From Torreya grandis (Eukaryota > Streptophyta > Pinopsida > Cupressales > Taxaceae), in the NCBI GenBank assembly GCA_037957365.1, contig JARHVA010001189.1:744001-808000 (forward strand): DNA of 64,000 bases. The letters run 5' to 3'. Made by a program: the position numbers and the translations under genes. Shown in pieces: positions 35,901-47,336 of this stretch (the first letter of the stretch is position 1; every line of letters begins with the position of its first letter). The notes under the pieces were generated by a model. It searched no databases and had not been told where the DNA came from. It saw only the letters and a list, made by a program, of their open reading frames with translations.

Positions 35901-37485
35901 TAATGACTATGTATGAATGTGAACCTCAATCATTCGAATAATTCATTCAAGGTTATATATATAAACTTGTTACGCAAGATAAGTATAATAGCTTAATTAA
36001 AATTTAGACTTGAGATTTAATTAAAAATCAAACATGGGATCTTGTCTCACTTCCACATAAAAAATATATTGTTGATTTTAGGTGGCTTTATAAAATAAAA
36101 TATAATTAAATTGGTAAAATTTATAATTTAAATCAAGATTATTTGCTCATGGTTTTACTTAAAAACTTGGGATTGACTATATTGAAACCTTTTCTTCTGT
36201 AATGAAAATGAATATTGTTAGACTAGTCAATACTCTTGCAACTCAAAATGGTTGGGTTATGCACTAAATATATATCAAAAATACCTTCTTAAATGATGAT
36301 TTAGAATAATAAATCTAATGACTAAGTGAAAAATTTTCACCAACCGTAACAAAGAGCATTTTATTTATAAATTAAAAAAGTCATTGTATAGTTTAAAACA
36401 AGCTTCTCAAGCTTGGTATTATAAAATCTCTAATTATTTTAAAGAAATGGGATTCTCTAATTGTTATTATTATAATAATCTCTTTGTAAAAATTGAAAAT
36501 AATCATGTTATATTAATTGTATTATATGTTGATTATTTTATTATTACTGTCAATTTAATTAGTTTAATTTATAAATATAAGGATAAACTAAATCAAATAT
36601 TTAAAATGATTGATTTAGGCATTCTTCATATTTTTTTAAGAATTACTATATTTCAAGATAATAAATCAATTTTTATATCATTATCTTAGTATGCACATAA
36701 TATTCTTTTTAAGTTTAATATGTTTGATTATAAGTCTACATATTCTCCTATTAACATTGGTGTTAATCTTGATCTAAACCCTGTGTAATAGAGCTAACTC
36801 CATAATTTATAGGTAGCTCATTGATAGTTTGATTTATTTAACCATTATTAATCCAAATATTTTATTTTTTATAGGTGTTTCTAGTAGATTCATGTAGGAT
36901 CAATATTTGGATCATTAAAAATTAGTGAAAGATATACTTCATTATATCAAAAGAATAATAAATTTTTGGTTTGTCTTATTCTTCTATTGATAATGATAAA
37001 TTATATGATTATTTTGATATTGATCATACTGATGATACTATAGATCATAAATATACATTTAGATATACATTTAAGTTTGGTATAGGTGCTATAATTTGGA
37101 GCAGAAAAAAACAACCTACTATTTCTACATTTTCTACAAAAGTAGAGTAACTAAGTGCTATAGAAGTTACTAAAGAAGCCATGAGGCTATAAAATATATT
37201 AGGATAAATTCATTTAGATGTTTTTAAAAGTACCGCCATTTAGTGTGATAATCAAAGTTGTATAACTATAGTGAAAAATCCAATGCAACACCAAATAACT
37301 AAGAATATTAAATTATATGTACATTTTATCCAAGAGAAAGTCTATGTCATCAATGTTGATATTAATATGTAATTTTATTTTACAGATAAACAAGTTATAA
37401 ATATATTTACAAAATCATTTAGTACTACCAAATTCTATATGTTTTATGTAATGCTGGGCCTCACAAAGTTTTCATTAATGGGGAG
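32644..37485 (+). mobile_element. Ty1/Copia interior, copy C
   Basis: Gag ATG at 33515. The longest open gag run of the three is 33733-34296 (187 codons), containing SNIINLILELLTTHMKNDDK and NFDSKENVT. CEGCLHGKKH at about 34925-34960; integrase relic DDHTRMIW at about 35083; RT with SLKQASQAWYYKI (about 36388) and YVDY at 36526-36537 where the second catalytic Asp is Tyr; RNase H relic at about 37010-37150; GGGGAG polypurine end. Copies B and C share a Trp-to-stop change near the gag start that copy A lacks. Confidence 0.85.
32871..32918. repeat. (AC)24 microsatellite
   Basis: Uninterrupted AC repeat in the leader of Copia copy C, homologous in position to the TA repeat of copy B. Confidence 0.95.
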
Positions 37486-38472
37486 TGTACATAACAATGT
37501 CACTTCCCAATGGCCATGCATTTCCTTCTTCTTATATATACTTCTTTTCATTGTAAAAAAATGTAATATATCATGTTATGTGATTTTAGTAAACTTTGTG
37601 TGAAAGTTTATATTTTTTACCCAACACATAAAAACATACTTTGTAATGGAGGTCCTTATGTTATAAAAAGATATAAATTTACTCTTTTTTATATCTTTGT
37701 TAGATTAGGTAGAATAAATTCAAAGTTACAATTTGTATTAACATGTTTCATATTGACTACATAGATTTTTCATTACTTATTTTGCATTGTTGAATATGTG
37801 TGTAATGAATGTGATAAATCAATTATATTGGAATGTTAAATACATTTATCAATTTCCTAAGAAATAAATTTTGAAGACCAAAATTCTCCATCATTTATCT
37901 AAAGATTAATCCAAATAGGTCCTTTGTATGAAGTATTTCATAATGACGAACTGAGTGAGATCTAGTCTGCCATGACTTGGTAGATATAGAACTTGGAGAG
38001 ATCTTCAAATCTCTTTTAATGAGAGGTTGGTTGAGTCATCACCACACCTACGATTGGTGTTCCAAATAAACCATCGACATAATCACCACTTAAATACTAT
38101 TTTGAAGCACATGATACCAAAAGTGAAAGTGAAAAAATTTAATGGTAGGTGTAGACATCCAATTCTCACCACTCTCATATTCAAATTATAATCAAAACAA
38201 TTTTTTGTAAACAATGCAAATTAAGTCTAAAAATCATTAAACATCCTAATTTCATCTGCATAAGTCATATGTAAGTACCAAAATACATCATCATGTATTT
38301 ATTTTGGGCATTAGCTTATAAAAAATAATTATATTCTAATTTATCTTTGATCAAATTATGACTTAGAAAATTGACATTCTTAATCACTAAAATCTTATGA
38401 TTCTTCTGCGTACATCACGTGCATATGCCAATTTGTGTTAAGGTATCCCTAATTGGAAATTTAACTTGTACA
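37486..38472 (+). repeat. Copia LTR after copy C
   Basis: Opens TGTACATAACAATG, 987 bp to TGTACA at 38467-38472, with TATA box at about 37661 and TGAGTCA at 38032-38038. Unlike the other two, sequence beyond 38472 continues the second 150-bp internal repeat (about 38473-38545 resembles 38325-38395), so the true ancestral LTR may be longer and the right edge is uncertain. Confidence 0.75.
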
Positions 38473-39260
38473 TAATTATCACCTCCTTTAATTCATCTTC
38501 AGTTAAATTACAACCTAGAAAATTAACATTTTTGACCAATAGTGAATGACAATTGATCAAATTTTAAAAATTACAAAAAACCTAATCAGATTCACTTAAC
38601 TAATTAAATCCAATTAAATAGTTAAGTGAAAAATCTATATCAAATTAATGAATTACTATTTTTGGAAATTTATAAATTCAAAACATATCTAAAAAGGTGA
38701 TATCATCATGACATATGTGACCACAAAGTCAAAAATATAAAATATCAATATAAATATAATAAATATCTAAAATCTTGGGCCATGCCTATTGATTACTCCA
38801 TTATTCCAAATATTAATTACAACATTTATTATAATTAGTCTCTAAAATTGAATGGATTTGTAGCCATACATCTTGATCTGGAGATGGATGGCCACAAATC
38901 AATTTATTTACTTTAAAAAAGTATAAATACCTAATCCATGACTGTTTTCTATTAAGCTTTTATGTGCAAAAAAATAATGCCAAATTATTTCTAGAGAGCT
39001 TCACCATTCTTCAACCAAGTTGATCAAATCAATTGGTGGACAATGTGAGATTATATCAACATGGATAATGCATTGATAAAGACTCCTAGTTTATAGACCA
39101 AGCTGATGCCTTTGCTTCATAATTACTAGATAGAGTCCATGAGAAAGGTAAAATTCATTTTTGTCTTCTTTTTATTGGGTTCTTTATCTATTAATTAAGC
39201 TCACCCTAGGGAATAATCCCATATTTCTAGTTCGCGTATTCATTCTTAGATTTTAATCAC
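38473..39260 (+). other. Right part of nested sequence, unassigned
   Basis: Begins with the continuation of the LTR-internal 150-bp repeat, then AT-rich DNA with a TATAAATA box near 38922. No coding stretch is recognised. The chromovirus gag resumes shortly after. Confidence 0.3.
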
Positions 39261-39289
39261 TAATATTTAAAATAACCCCATTTGAAATC

Positions 39290-39905
39290 TTATTCTATAG
39301 TAGGGATCCACTCACTTGGATCAATCAAATGCAAAACATATTCAATCTACATCATGCCCATGTACATAAAATGTGGTCATGACATCTCTATATCTAGAGC
39401 CTAAGCATTTAATTTTGTATCAATGGTTAAGTGTTGAGAATAAAAATAAGGGACTTAATATTATTTGGTCAGTATTCAATGATGAGCTAAAGATGCACTA
39501 TCTCAACATATCTAAAAATTACTTCAGTTAGTAAAAAAAAATATGACAAATAGGGTTTGTTAAAGATTATATTCATCAATTCTAGAATCTCTACTTATAT
39601 ATGGATAACATCAATGAGTACAATATGAATGACATGTTCTTGGGTGGGATCAAGGATAACATCCAACTTAATTTTTGCATGTTTAGTCTAATTTATGTAT
39701 CTAAGTACCTAACATTAGAAATGCAAGGTAGATAGAAGAGATATGGTCAAACAAAAATTTTTTAGTACTGGCATAAAATGTAATTCCATATCATAATCAT
39801 TTCCTTAGCCTATAATATTTATCCCTTATAAAATTATAGAGAAATATACAAAAGGGTTATGGTTTAGTTATGATAGCAAGTGGAAAAAAATACATAAATG
39901 TGATG
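39290..39905 (+). pseudogene. Chromovirus gag capsid region and zinc-knuckle relic
   Basis: The plus strand reads the Ty3/Gypsy gag (Retrotrans_gag) pattern: DPLTWINQMQNIFNLHH, LYLEPKHLILYQWLSVENK, then GFVKDYIHQF, NLYLYMDNINEYNMNDMFLG and VSKYLTLEMQ. At about 39861-39905 comes WFSYDSKWKKIHKCDEKK, where the CCHC knuckle has lost its first two Cys (now Trp and Tyr) while His and the last Cys remain. Several stops interrupt. It continues the gag start at 16101. Confidence 0.75.
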
Positions 39906-40019
39906 AGAAGAAGTTGCTCTACATTAAAGGATCCATTGAAGATGGAGAAGATGAAATAGTTTTAGGTGAGGGAGGAAGACATAGAGGATTAATCTATAGA
40001 TACCCACCTTACTATCTCC

Positions 40020-40340
40020 TATCATTCACTTTGGGGTATTAGCATGCCTTAAACCCTTAAGTTTATGGGCTTCCTCAAGAAACAAAAGGTGACACTGTTG
40101 ATTGATGAAGGGAATACACATAACTTCATTAATAGTTAGTTGGCTACTCATTTAAAATGTTTCATTTACCTAGCTCCATAATTTTGGGTCATGATTATAG
40201 ATGGTGGAAAAGTTAATTTTTCTAAGAAATGTCATAATATTAAGCTTGATATGAGAGACTACATACTAGATTATCATATGTTTACTATTTTTATGGTTGG
40301 TAAAACATTATTTTGGGATTGAAATGGATTATAACCTTGG
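40020..40340 (+). pseudogene. Chromovirus retropepsin relic
   Basis: LLIDEGNTHNFINS (40095-40136) is the LIDSGSTHNFI active-site motif of Gypsy proteases with D-S-G changed to D-E-G. It is followed by LATHLK and, near 40290, a degraded flap and C-terminal region. Stops are present. It lies between gag and RT as expected. Confidence 0.7.
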
Positions 40341-40559
40341 GAAAAATATAAATAAATTTCCAATAACTATTCACGTGCTTTCATTATGAAGGTAGGACAT
40401 TTGAGCTACATAGATTACAAATTTTTTTATACAATTGGTTAGTTTGCACCATATGATGAAAATTCTCAAAAAAGAGATTGATTTTTTTAACATGATTATT
40501 CTCCATATAAGTTCAACCAACAAATATGTCTACACATACTAATATACATAGGTTCTTGA

Positions 40560-41320
40560 TGAATACCTAGCTATTTTTAGTGCCATGCCAAAAGGACTAC
40601 CACCAAGTAGAGAGCATGATCATGTCATTCACTTGATTCCAGGCAGTCAACCACATCATATTAGATCATACATGTATCCATATGCCAATAAGAGTGAAAT
40701 TAAAAATATGGCACATGAGATGCTAGAGGTAGGTATTATTAGACATAGCCAAAGTGAATATTAATCCATCATGGTCATGGTATGTAAGAAAGATGACACT
40801 TGGAGGATATACCCAAATTATAGATAAATCAATAAGTACACCATCAAATATAATCTCTCTATTATAGTAATTAATGATTTGTTATATGAATTATACAATG
40901 CTATTTAGTTTAAAAAATTAGATCCTCATTTTGGGTATAACTAGATTTAGATTCACGATGAGGATATCCTTAAAATAGATTTTAAAACTCATGAAGACCA
41001 TTATGAGCTTATGGTCATTCCATTTGGTCTCAAAAATGCACCATCTATATTTAAAAGTTTTATGAACACTATTTTTAGACTTTTTTTGAGGAAACTTGTG
41101 TTGGTGTTTTTTGATGACATCTTAATAGACAAAACAAATTGGGAAACACATTTTTAGCATGTGAAACAAGTACTGTAATTTTTGGAGAAACATCAATTTT
41201 ATGCAAAACATTAAAAATGTGTTTTTGGATTATAAGATATGGAGTATTTGGGTCATATTATTTCACATGAAGGAGTTAAGGTTGACCCTCAAAATATCGA
41301 AGCTATGATGGAATTGTAGG
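40560..41320 (+). pseudogene. Chromovirus reverse transcriptase relic
   Basis: Readable for about 250 residues in one main frame with roughly ten stops: MPKGLPPSREHDHVIHL (from 40585), PYANKSEIKNMAHEMLEVGI, CKKDDTWRIYPNYR, FKTHEDHYELMVIPFGLKNA, then the polymerase motif VFFDDIL with both Asp at 41113-41118, and YLGHIISHEGVKVDP. Normal length and order for Ty3/Gypsy RT; it made DNA copies of the element RNA when intact. Confidence 0.85.
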
Positions 41321-41329
41321 TGCTAAAAG

Positions 41330-41920
41330 CCCTCAAGAATTTCAAGGTTTTTTGGGCTTAATAAGTTACTATCATAGATTTGTGGAAAATTATGGAAGCA
41401 TAAAAATAGCACTAATAGCCTTCTTGAATAAAAAAATCTTTCCATTGGAATGATACATATACTAAAGCCTTTGAGAAACTAAGGGAGGCTATGAGAACTA
41501 CTCCAGTTTTGGTTACCCCTATTTTTTTTAATTTTTTTATTGTTGAATGTGATGCATCAGGTTATTACTTGGGGACAAAAATCATGAAATAATGAAGACC
41601 CATTACATTTTATATTCAAAAAATTAAAGGTATAAACAAGTTAGATCCAAATATGGGAAATAGAAGTTAGATATTCTTCATGCAATAAAGCAATGAAGAC
41701 CTTATCTAATGGGTAGACACTTTAAGGTAAAGACTAATCATGATAGTCTAAAATATTTTTTAGAACAATGATTTTCATAAGATTAATTAAAAAATGGATG
41801 ACTAAAATGTTTGGATATGATTTTAAAATAATCTATAATAAAATAAAAGAGAATGTTGTAGTAGATTCACTATCTAGGAGGGAAGAATCCACCAAGACAT
41901 TATTATGTGCAATGACCATT
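41330..41920 (+). pseudogene. Chromovirus RNase H relic
   Basis: Connection motif FQGFLGL..YYHRF-like near 41345, HWNDTYTKAFEKLREAMRTT (about 41450), VECDASGYYLG (41543-41575, catalytic Asp kept), RPYLMGRHFKVKTNHDSLKY (about 41698) and YDFKIIYN..KENVVVDSLSRREE (about 41815-41887, last Asp of the ADALSR motif kept). Stops and shifts occur between blocks. Confidence 0.8.
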
Positions 41921-42089
41921 TGGTAGATAGATTGGTTGGGAAAGGGATGAGAGGAATGAGAGAATGATATGGATACATAAGTTTTGATTTATAATATCCA
42001 ACATAGTTTTGATGCTTTGTCCAAATTAGAGTGGAAAGGTAATGCATATGGTATAAATATTGCTTATACCTATGTAAGAATTATAGCCT

Positions 42090-42950
42090 TAAGAACAAGA
42101 TCCTTAAGGATCTTCATGCATCTCCAATAAGGGGAATTCAAGATTTTTGAAAACTTATCATATAATCAAACATTATTTTTTTAAAAAGGTATTAAGAGGG
42201 ATATACATAAATTTGTGGCTGAATGTATCGTGTGTCAAAACAACAAGGGTGAAATAATTAAGATGCCTGGTCTTTTGTAAACTTTATCTATTCCTTGCCA
42301 AAAGTGGGAGGAGGTATCCATGGATTTAAACATAAGGTTTTCAAGGTATTAAGGTAAAAATTTAATCATGGTAATTATGGATAGGCTCATAAAATGTGCT
42401 CATTTTTTCTCCTTGTCACAACCCTTTGTAGTTAGTGTAGTAGTTGCTACTTTTCTGGATATAGTTCAAAAGTTGCATGGCACTCCTAAGATCTCTTGTA
42501 AGTTATTGTGATCCCATTTTTACTAGTGATTTTTGGAATAATTTATTATCATATTTGGTTACTCAGTTAGATCATATCCTATCATATCATACTAGATTTG
42601 ATGGATAAAAAGAGGTGGTCCACAAATGTCTAAAATGGTATCTCCATTATTTTGCATTATATAAATAAGAACAATGGGTTCATTGGATGCAACTATTAGA
42701 ATAATGGTATAACACTTCCTTCTATAATTCATTTAAAATATATCCATTTTTGGCACTATATGGTTATCATCCTCCATCTAGCACTTCATCCTTGAGGGTG
42801 TAACCCAAGATTCAAGCTATTGAAGAACACATTCAACATCAACATGAGGTAGTAGCTAGTTTGAGAAATAATTTAGCCATGACACATAATATAACAAATA
42901 ATCAAGAGGATCAACACTAAAGTGATAAGAATTTTGACATAGGTGATTAG
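42090..42950 (+). pseudogene. Chromovirus integrase relic
   Basis: Zinc-binding tail CIVCQNNKGEIIKMPGLL (42224-42280), catalytic core start WEEVSMDLNIRF (first Asp) and IMDRLIKCAHFFSLSQPF, then VQKLHGTPK. After a frameshift comes the second Asp block, reading VSYCDPIFTSDFWNN (about 42500; the VSDRD motif is VSYCD, so one Asp is lost). SFKIYPFLALYGYHPPSSTS and later MSLK..KGLKLSPKYHGPYKI follow. Order and motifs are standard for Gypsy integrase. Confidence 0.8.
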
Positions 42951-43207
42951 TTCTTTGTGCACTTTTATCCATATAAGAAGATGTCTCTAAAGTGACAAAA
43001 AAAGGATTAAAACTTTCTCCAAAGTATCATGGCCCCTATAAGATCCTATGGAAAATTGATAGTGTTGAATATAAGCTGAAGCTACCCCAGTCCACTCACA
43101 TATATCCTATCTTTCATATATATTTATTGAAAAAGGTAATTAAATAGAAATTTTCTTCTCAGATTGAGTTACTAGAACTGGAAGAAGGCCAAGTTATTCT
43201 AGAACTT

Positions 43208-43352
43208 GAGAAGATCTTGCACACATGCATAAAAAGGATATGAATAAGAGAGATAGACAATTTGATTAAGTGGAATGATTTGAATCATGAAGATGTCATG
43301 TGGGAGGATGAATATTTTTTATGGTAGCATCCAAAATTGTTAAAATTGAGGG
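43208..43352 (+). pseudogene. C-terminal chromodomain
   Basis: Immediately after the integrase tail: EKILHTCIKRI, one stop, IREIDNLIKWNDLNHEDVMW, EDEYF and HPKLLKLR. The LIKW..L..E..MWE pattern and its place at the end of pol define a chromovirus chromodomain, which in living relatives is thought to direct insertion to particular chromatin. It holds two stops. Confidence 0.75.
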
Positions 43353-43378
43353 TAATATTGGTTTGAAGCGGATGGGCA

Positions 43379-43729
43379 TGCTATACCCTTAACCTATAGC
43401 ATGTCTAGGGATATGTGTGGCTAACTTATGGATTACACATATTATCTTATCACATTTATATAAGATTATTGTATTATTATTAGGGTTGACCTATGGAATA
43501 ACTATGGACTAATTAGAATATATAGGAGGTAGTGGCTATTCTATGATCATAATATTATGAAATCTATTCTTACTACATTGTTATGGAGGTTGCCCCCTCA
43601 AAGTGGCTCAATAATATTTATAGAGTATTCTTCTGTTTTGTAAATTATTATTGTGGATCTAATTATTATGATCATATTTATATGATGCAGTATTCCATTG
43701 GTGTTAATCATCTAATTAATTTCATTACA
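43379..43729 (+). repeat. Chromovirus 3' LTR
   Basis: 351 bp aligning end to end with 15426-15784; begins TGCTATACCCTTAACC and ends TTTCATTACA. Preceded by the purine-rich GAAGCGGATGGG, a plausible polypurine tract. Confidence 0.8.
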
Positions 43730-44347
43730 ACTTCAATTTTTATCCCAAGCTCATGCTTTCTAGGTGGGGTTCTATAGATCTTTGATGTCAAAAAAACTTA
43801 GTCATACCTACTTGATTAGAGTGTTTTATCTTTGCTAAGGATTTTCACATCACCTGTTTGGCATCTTGTCTTTTTATTTTAAAACTTATCATTCCCATTA
43901 TCCCATTAAAAGATATTTTGGGTATTTTATCACCTCCCACTTCTTTACTTTCCTTTTTCTATCTATTCATTTCATATTTGACTTCAATCTCTCATTTTTA
44001 TGCCATTTGATTTATATTTTATGAATTCATAGTAAGATATTTGGGAATACAAACATGTTTTCCTCATAAATGACCATATCCTTCACATAGACATCACATT
44101 TTTCATATTGATTTTGGCTCTAGATGGTTATGTTCATTCTAGTACAAGTATTGATTCTGGGTTTTACTCAATTTTTTGTTTCCATATTAAACATATTATG
44201 ATTGACTTTGATTATTTTTATTCACTTTCATTTGATTTTTTTTCAACCATTTAATTATTTACACATCTTATGTTTGTGTAAGATTTATTTTATTTACTTA
44301 CATTTGATATTTTACAATTCTTTTGTTTTATAAAAATGACATCCAAG
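43730..44347. other. Spacer between retroelements, no gene seen
   Basis: T-rich DNA resembling in composition both 14600-15420 and the flank at 51700-51900. It may be the older sequence into which the neighbouring elements inserted. No coding or repeat structure is recognised. Confidence 0.3.
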
Positions 44348-45630
44348 TGTTCAAAACATTATACCAATTAAGTAAAACAAAGGAATAAGGGAGACCTAGC
44401 TAAATGGATTAAAACTACAATAAATCAAACCTATTTAATGTTGGAATTAGAACTATAAATTTGAAATAAGTAATGGAAATATTGAACAATTGGTAAATTG
44501 AGAGGCAAAATTGAAAGAGATAGATAAAGAGAGATGCATACCAAAATATAACATACTTGAGTTCTGAAAGAGACTGAGATGCTATAAAATAGATTCTATA
44601 ACATGTATAAAATATTACTTGTGAAGTATACTATGTTTATGATTATTAACACTTTTTTTAAGACCCATAATGGTCATAAAAAATCATGCAACCAAATTTT
44701 GTAGTTCTAGCTAAATATAGGAAGCAGTTATGAGTATGACCATGTTGATTCTTTAGGTCTAAAAATTTATAAGATACTTCTTAAAAAAAAGAGGTATGAT
44801 AATATATATTCATTAAATAACATGAGTGTGTGATATCATCTGAATCTCTTATTTGATATAACACTAATTCAACATAATAACATAATAATATAGAAAATAT
44901 GGGTAAGTCAATTATTCAAAATCATAACAATATAGAGAGTTGAAGATACATATCTTGCATACTTGAAAACAAGTCTCGTGTAGTTTTATATATGTGAGTG
45001 ACCCAACCAAAGTGAGAGAAATGAATTCACCTTATCTTCCTAAGATAATAAATGATAATCTATATTTTCCTTAAAGAAACCTTATTTTGGTAAAAATATG
45101 TAGCCACATGATGATAAGGGCATAATATGATCAATGTGCAAGGTCATTGAAAAATGTGTAATGGATAAAATTGATATACAACTTAATAATTTGGAGATAG
45201 GAGGTTCCTAGATGGATTACTTGATTTATTAGAGATAATTTTTTTATTAGGGTACATGTGTATATATAGGCTCATTTGAATTCAATTTTGGACACATTAT
45301 CATGTAGGTACATCATGGAAAAGAGTGAGAACAAAAAGTAAAGTCATGAGAAATTAGAATAGGGCACAAAGGACCTAAAAGTGACACATGACTAATGTCA
45401 TATGATTGAAAATGGTCAGACCACTTTTGTATAACTAAAAATGGCCATGTCAAATATTCCATGAAATATAGATCAAGTTGAATTGAGGATGATTGCATGG
45501 ATTATGATGTAGATAACTAAAAATGATAAAGGCATTCATGAGAAAATATAGATGATGCAAGGCTAAGAAGGGTCTAATGTGAAGGGAAAGTGTATTTAAA
45601 AGAACCGAATGTATACAAATGAAATTACTA
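44348..45630 (-). repeat. 3' LTR of the minus-strand Gypsy element
   Basis: Aligns with 50395-51644 throughout: TG(T/G)TCAAAACA, TAATAAATCAAACCT, ATTGATTCTT(T/C)AGGTCT, GGAGATAGGAG and ACATGTGTATATATAGGCT. The TATATATA box at about 45257 reads on either strand. The right edge is uncertain by some tens of bases because the two copies diverge there. Confidence 0.7.
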
Positions 45631-47138
45631 CAACTACTTGGCTTGTTCCAAAATTAGGCATCTACATAATGTCCCACCTTGATGTCCATGCATGCATACA
45701 TATTAAAGTTAAAAAAATTTAAGCACATACTTGAACATTACCTGATAGATATGGAAGATGAAATCTATGTCTTGAGTATAAATCACCCATATTCCAATAT
45801 CAAAAAATTGATTGTACCTACAAGCAATCATGAATGCATGCAAGTGGATTAATGCCTTGATAAATCAATGAGAATGTAACGAAATGAAATAAATGAAAAT
45901 AAGAATACAGAAAGAAAAAAATATACTTGGAGGTATGCAAAACATGATACCACTCTTGAAACTCTAAAACTGAAACTAAAAAGGAAATGAAAAGTGGGAA
46001 CATCATTAATGGGAAAAAAGCTCTCCTTATTGATTAGAGAAGTAGACATATGGTAAATCTTGGTCACAATTTATTTATCATGGTCCCACTTGGTCTGGTT
46101 AGATCAAATGATTTAATTAAACTTTGTAACACATGTAATAATGAAAGTACATCTATAACACATATTTAACCATATAAATATATCATCATGTAAGACTCAA
46201 TATATAATATGTAATCTAATAATTATATGGAAAGTAAGGATGAAAAATGAGAAGTGAGAAAAAAATGACGTGACCCAATGGTACACTATAAAGTGGGATA
46301 AAGTATATGCTATAATATGGAGAATATATACCAATGAAATTACCTAATGTGGTAACTAAAAAATGATTGGTATATAAAGGATATAAAACAAAAGCCCAAC
46401 TTGATATAAGAATGCAAGATCAATAGACACATGGGTGAATCATGCCCTTAATGGAAACATATAGGTGATAATGTCGATAATAAAAGTGAAAAATTATATG
46501 CCTCAATGTAATAACAAATAGGGATAAGTGATATGCCCCGATATAATAATGTGTGGGTACGTAACCACAAAGACAAAGACATAAATTTTTAATTTTTACA
46601 TTTTTTCATGTTTTTGCATTTTATGATTTTATAGAAGAATGGACCAAGTAATGAGGAATAAAATGGGAATAAGAAATAATAATCAAGGAGAAATCAATCA
46701 ATTTAAAAACAATCCAATGGATGAATATGGGGAAGAAACAAAGAAATAGGCTAAGTTATGAAAATGAGATGAAGTAAGAAGAGGAGGATTCATACTAACC
46801 TATATCTTCTCTTAGAACTCCATATATTATAGGGTGGAAGGCCTCAATAAATATGTGTTTTTTCATCAAGGCAAAAAATGAAACAACATAAACCAAGGAG
46901 CTAAAAGAATAGAAATTCAAACTATGGAAAGAACACGAATGTCAAACCTAGAAGAAGCATGAGTAAATGAGAAACTAAAGGGAGGAAAAAAATGAAAGGA
47001 TAGAGGAAACATCATGCACCCAAAATAAAAATATGACACTATAAGAAGGAACATGAAGGTCACAAAAAATAGAGAAATAAAGAAAAAGAATCTATGTACA
47101 ATAGTTTTTTATGAAGTGCATGAGATAGGATAACAATG

Positions 47139-47336
47139 TTAATCAATAATCCCATCTAAATTACCATAATAATTTTCCCACTCCTCTTCATTATCAAAGT
47201 ATAATGATCTCATGGACCATGGATGTGGTGAGTCAAATATGTCATTAGAAGTATTAGAGATGTAATCATGAGTTGTATGGTAGCCTAAACCATCATCACT
47301 AGCAGAATCATCATGATGATGGGTTGTAGGAGCCAC
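47139..47336 (-). pseudogene. Short acidic ORF, Gypsy element 3' region
   Basis: 65 codons from ATG at 47336: MAPTTHHHDDSASDDGLGYH, then a Ser/Asp-rich stretch ending SLYFDNEEEWENYYGNLDG. It has no similarity I recognise. It lies downstream of the protease motif in the same orientation, so it may be the end of the gag-protease polyprotein or an accessory ORF. The acidic, low-complexity composition is unlike chance ORFs in this AT-rich DNA. Confidence 0.3.

Larger units (their letters stand above)
15426..43729 (+). mobile_element. Ty3/Gypsy chromovirus split by nested insertions
   Basis: Two related LTRs (15426-15784, 43379-43729) enclose a primer site, the start of gag, about 23 kb of foreign sequence, and then gag, protease, RT, RNase H, integrase and a C-terminal chromodomain in Gypsy order. 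The chromodomain places it among the chromoviruses. Five-base flanks (AATTA left, ACTTC right) do not match, so no target duplication is recognisable. Without the nested DNA the element would be about 5.4 kb, normal for the group. Every domain carries stops or frameshifts. Confidence 0.8.

Noticed and set aside
15421..43734. Target-site duplication for the chromovirus
   Set aside because: Left flank AATTA and right flank ACTTC do not match, so no duplication can be claimed.
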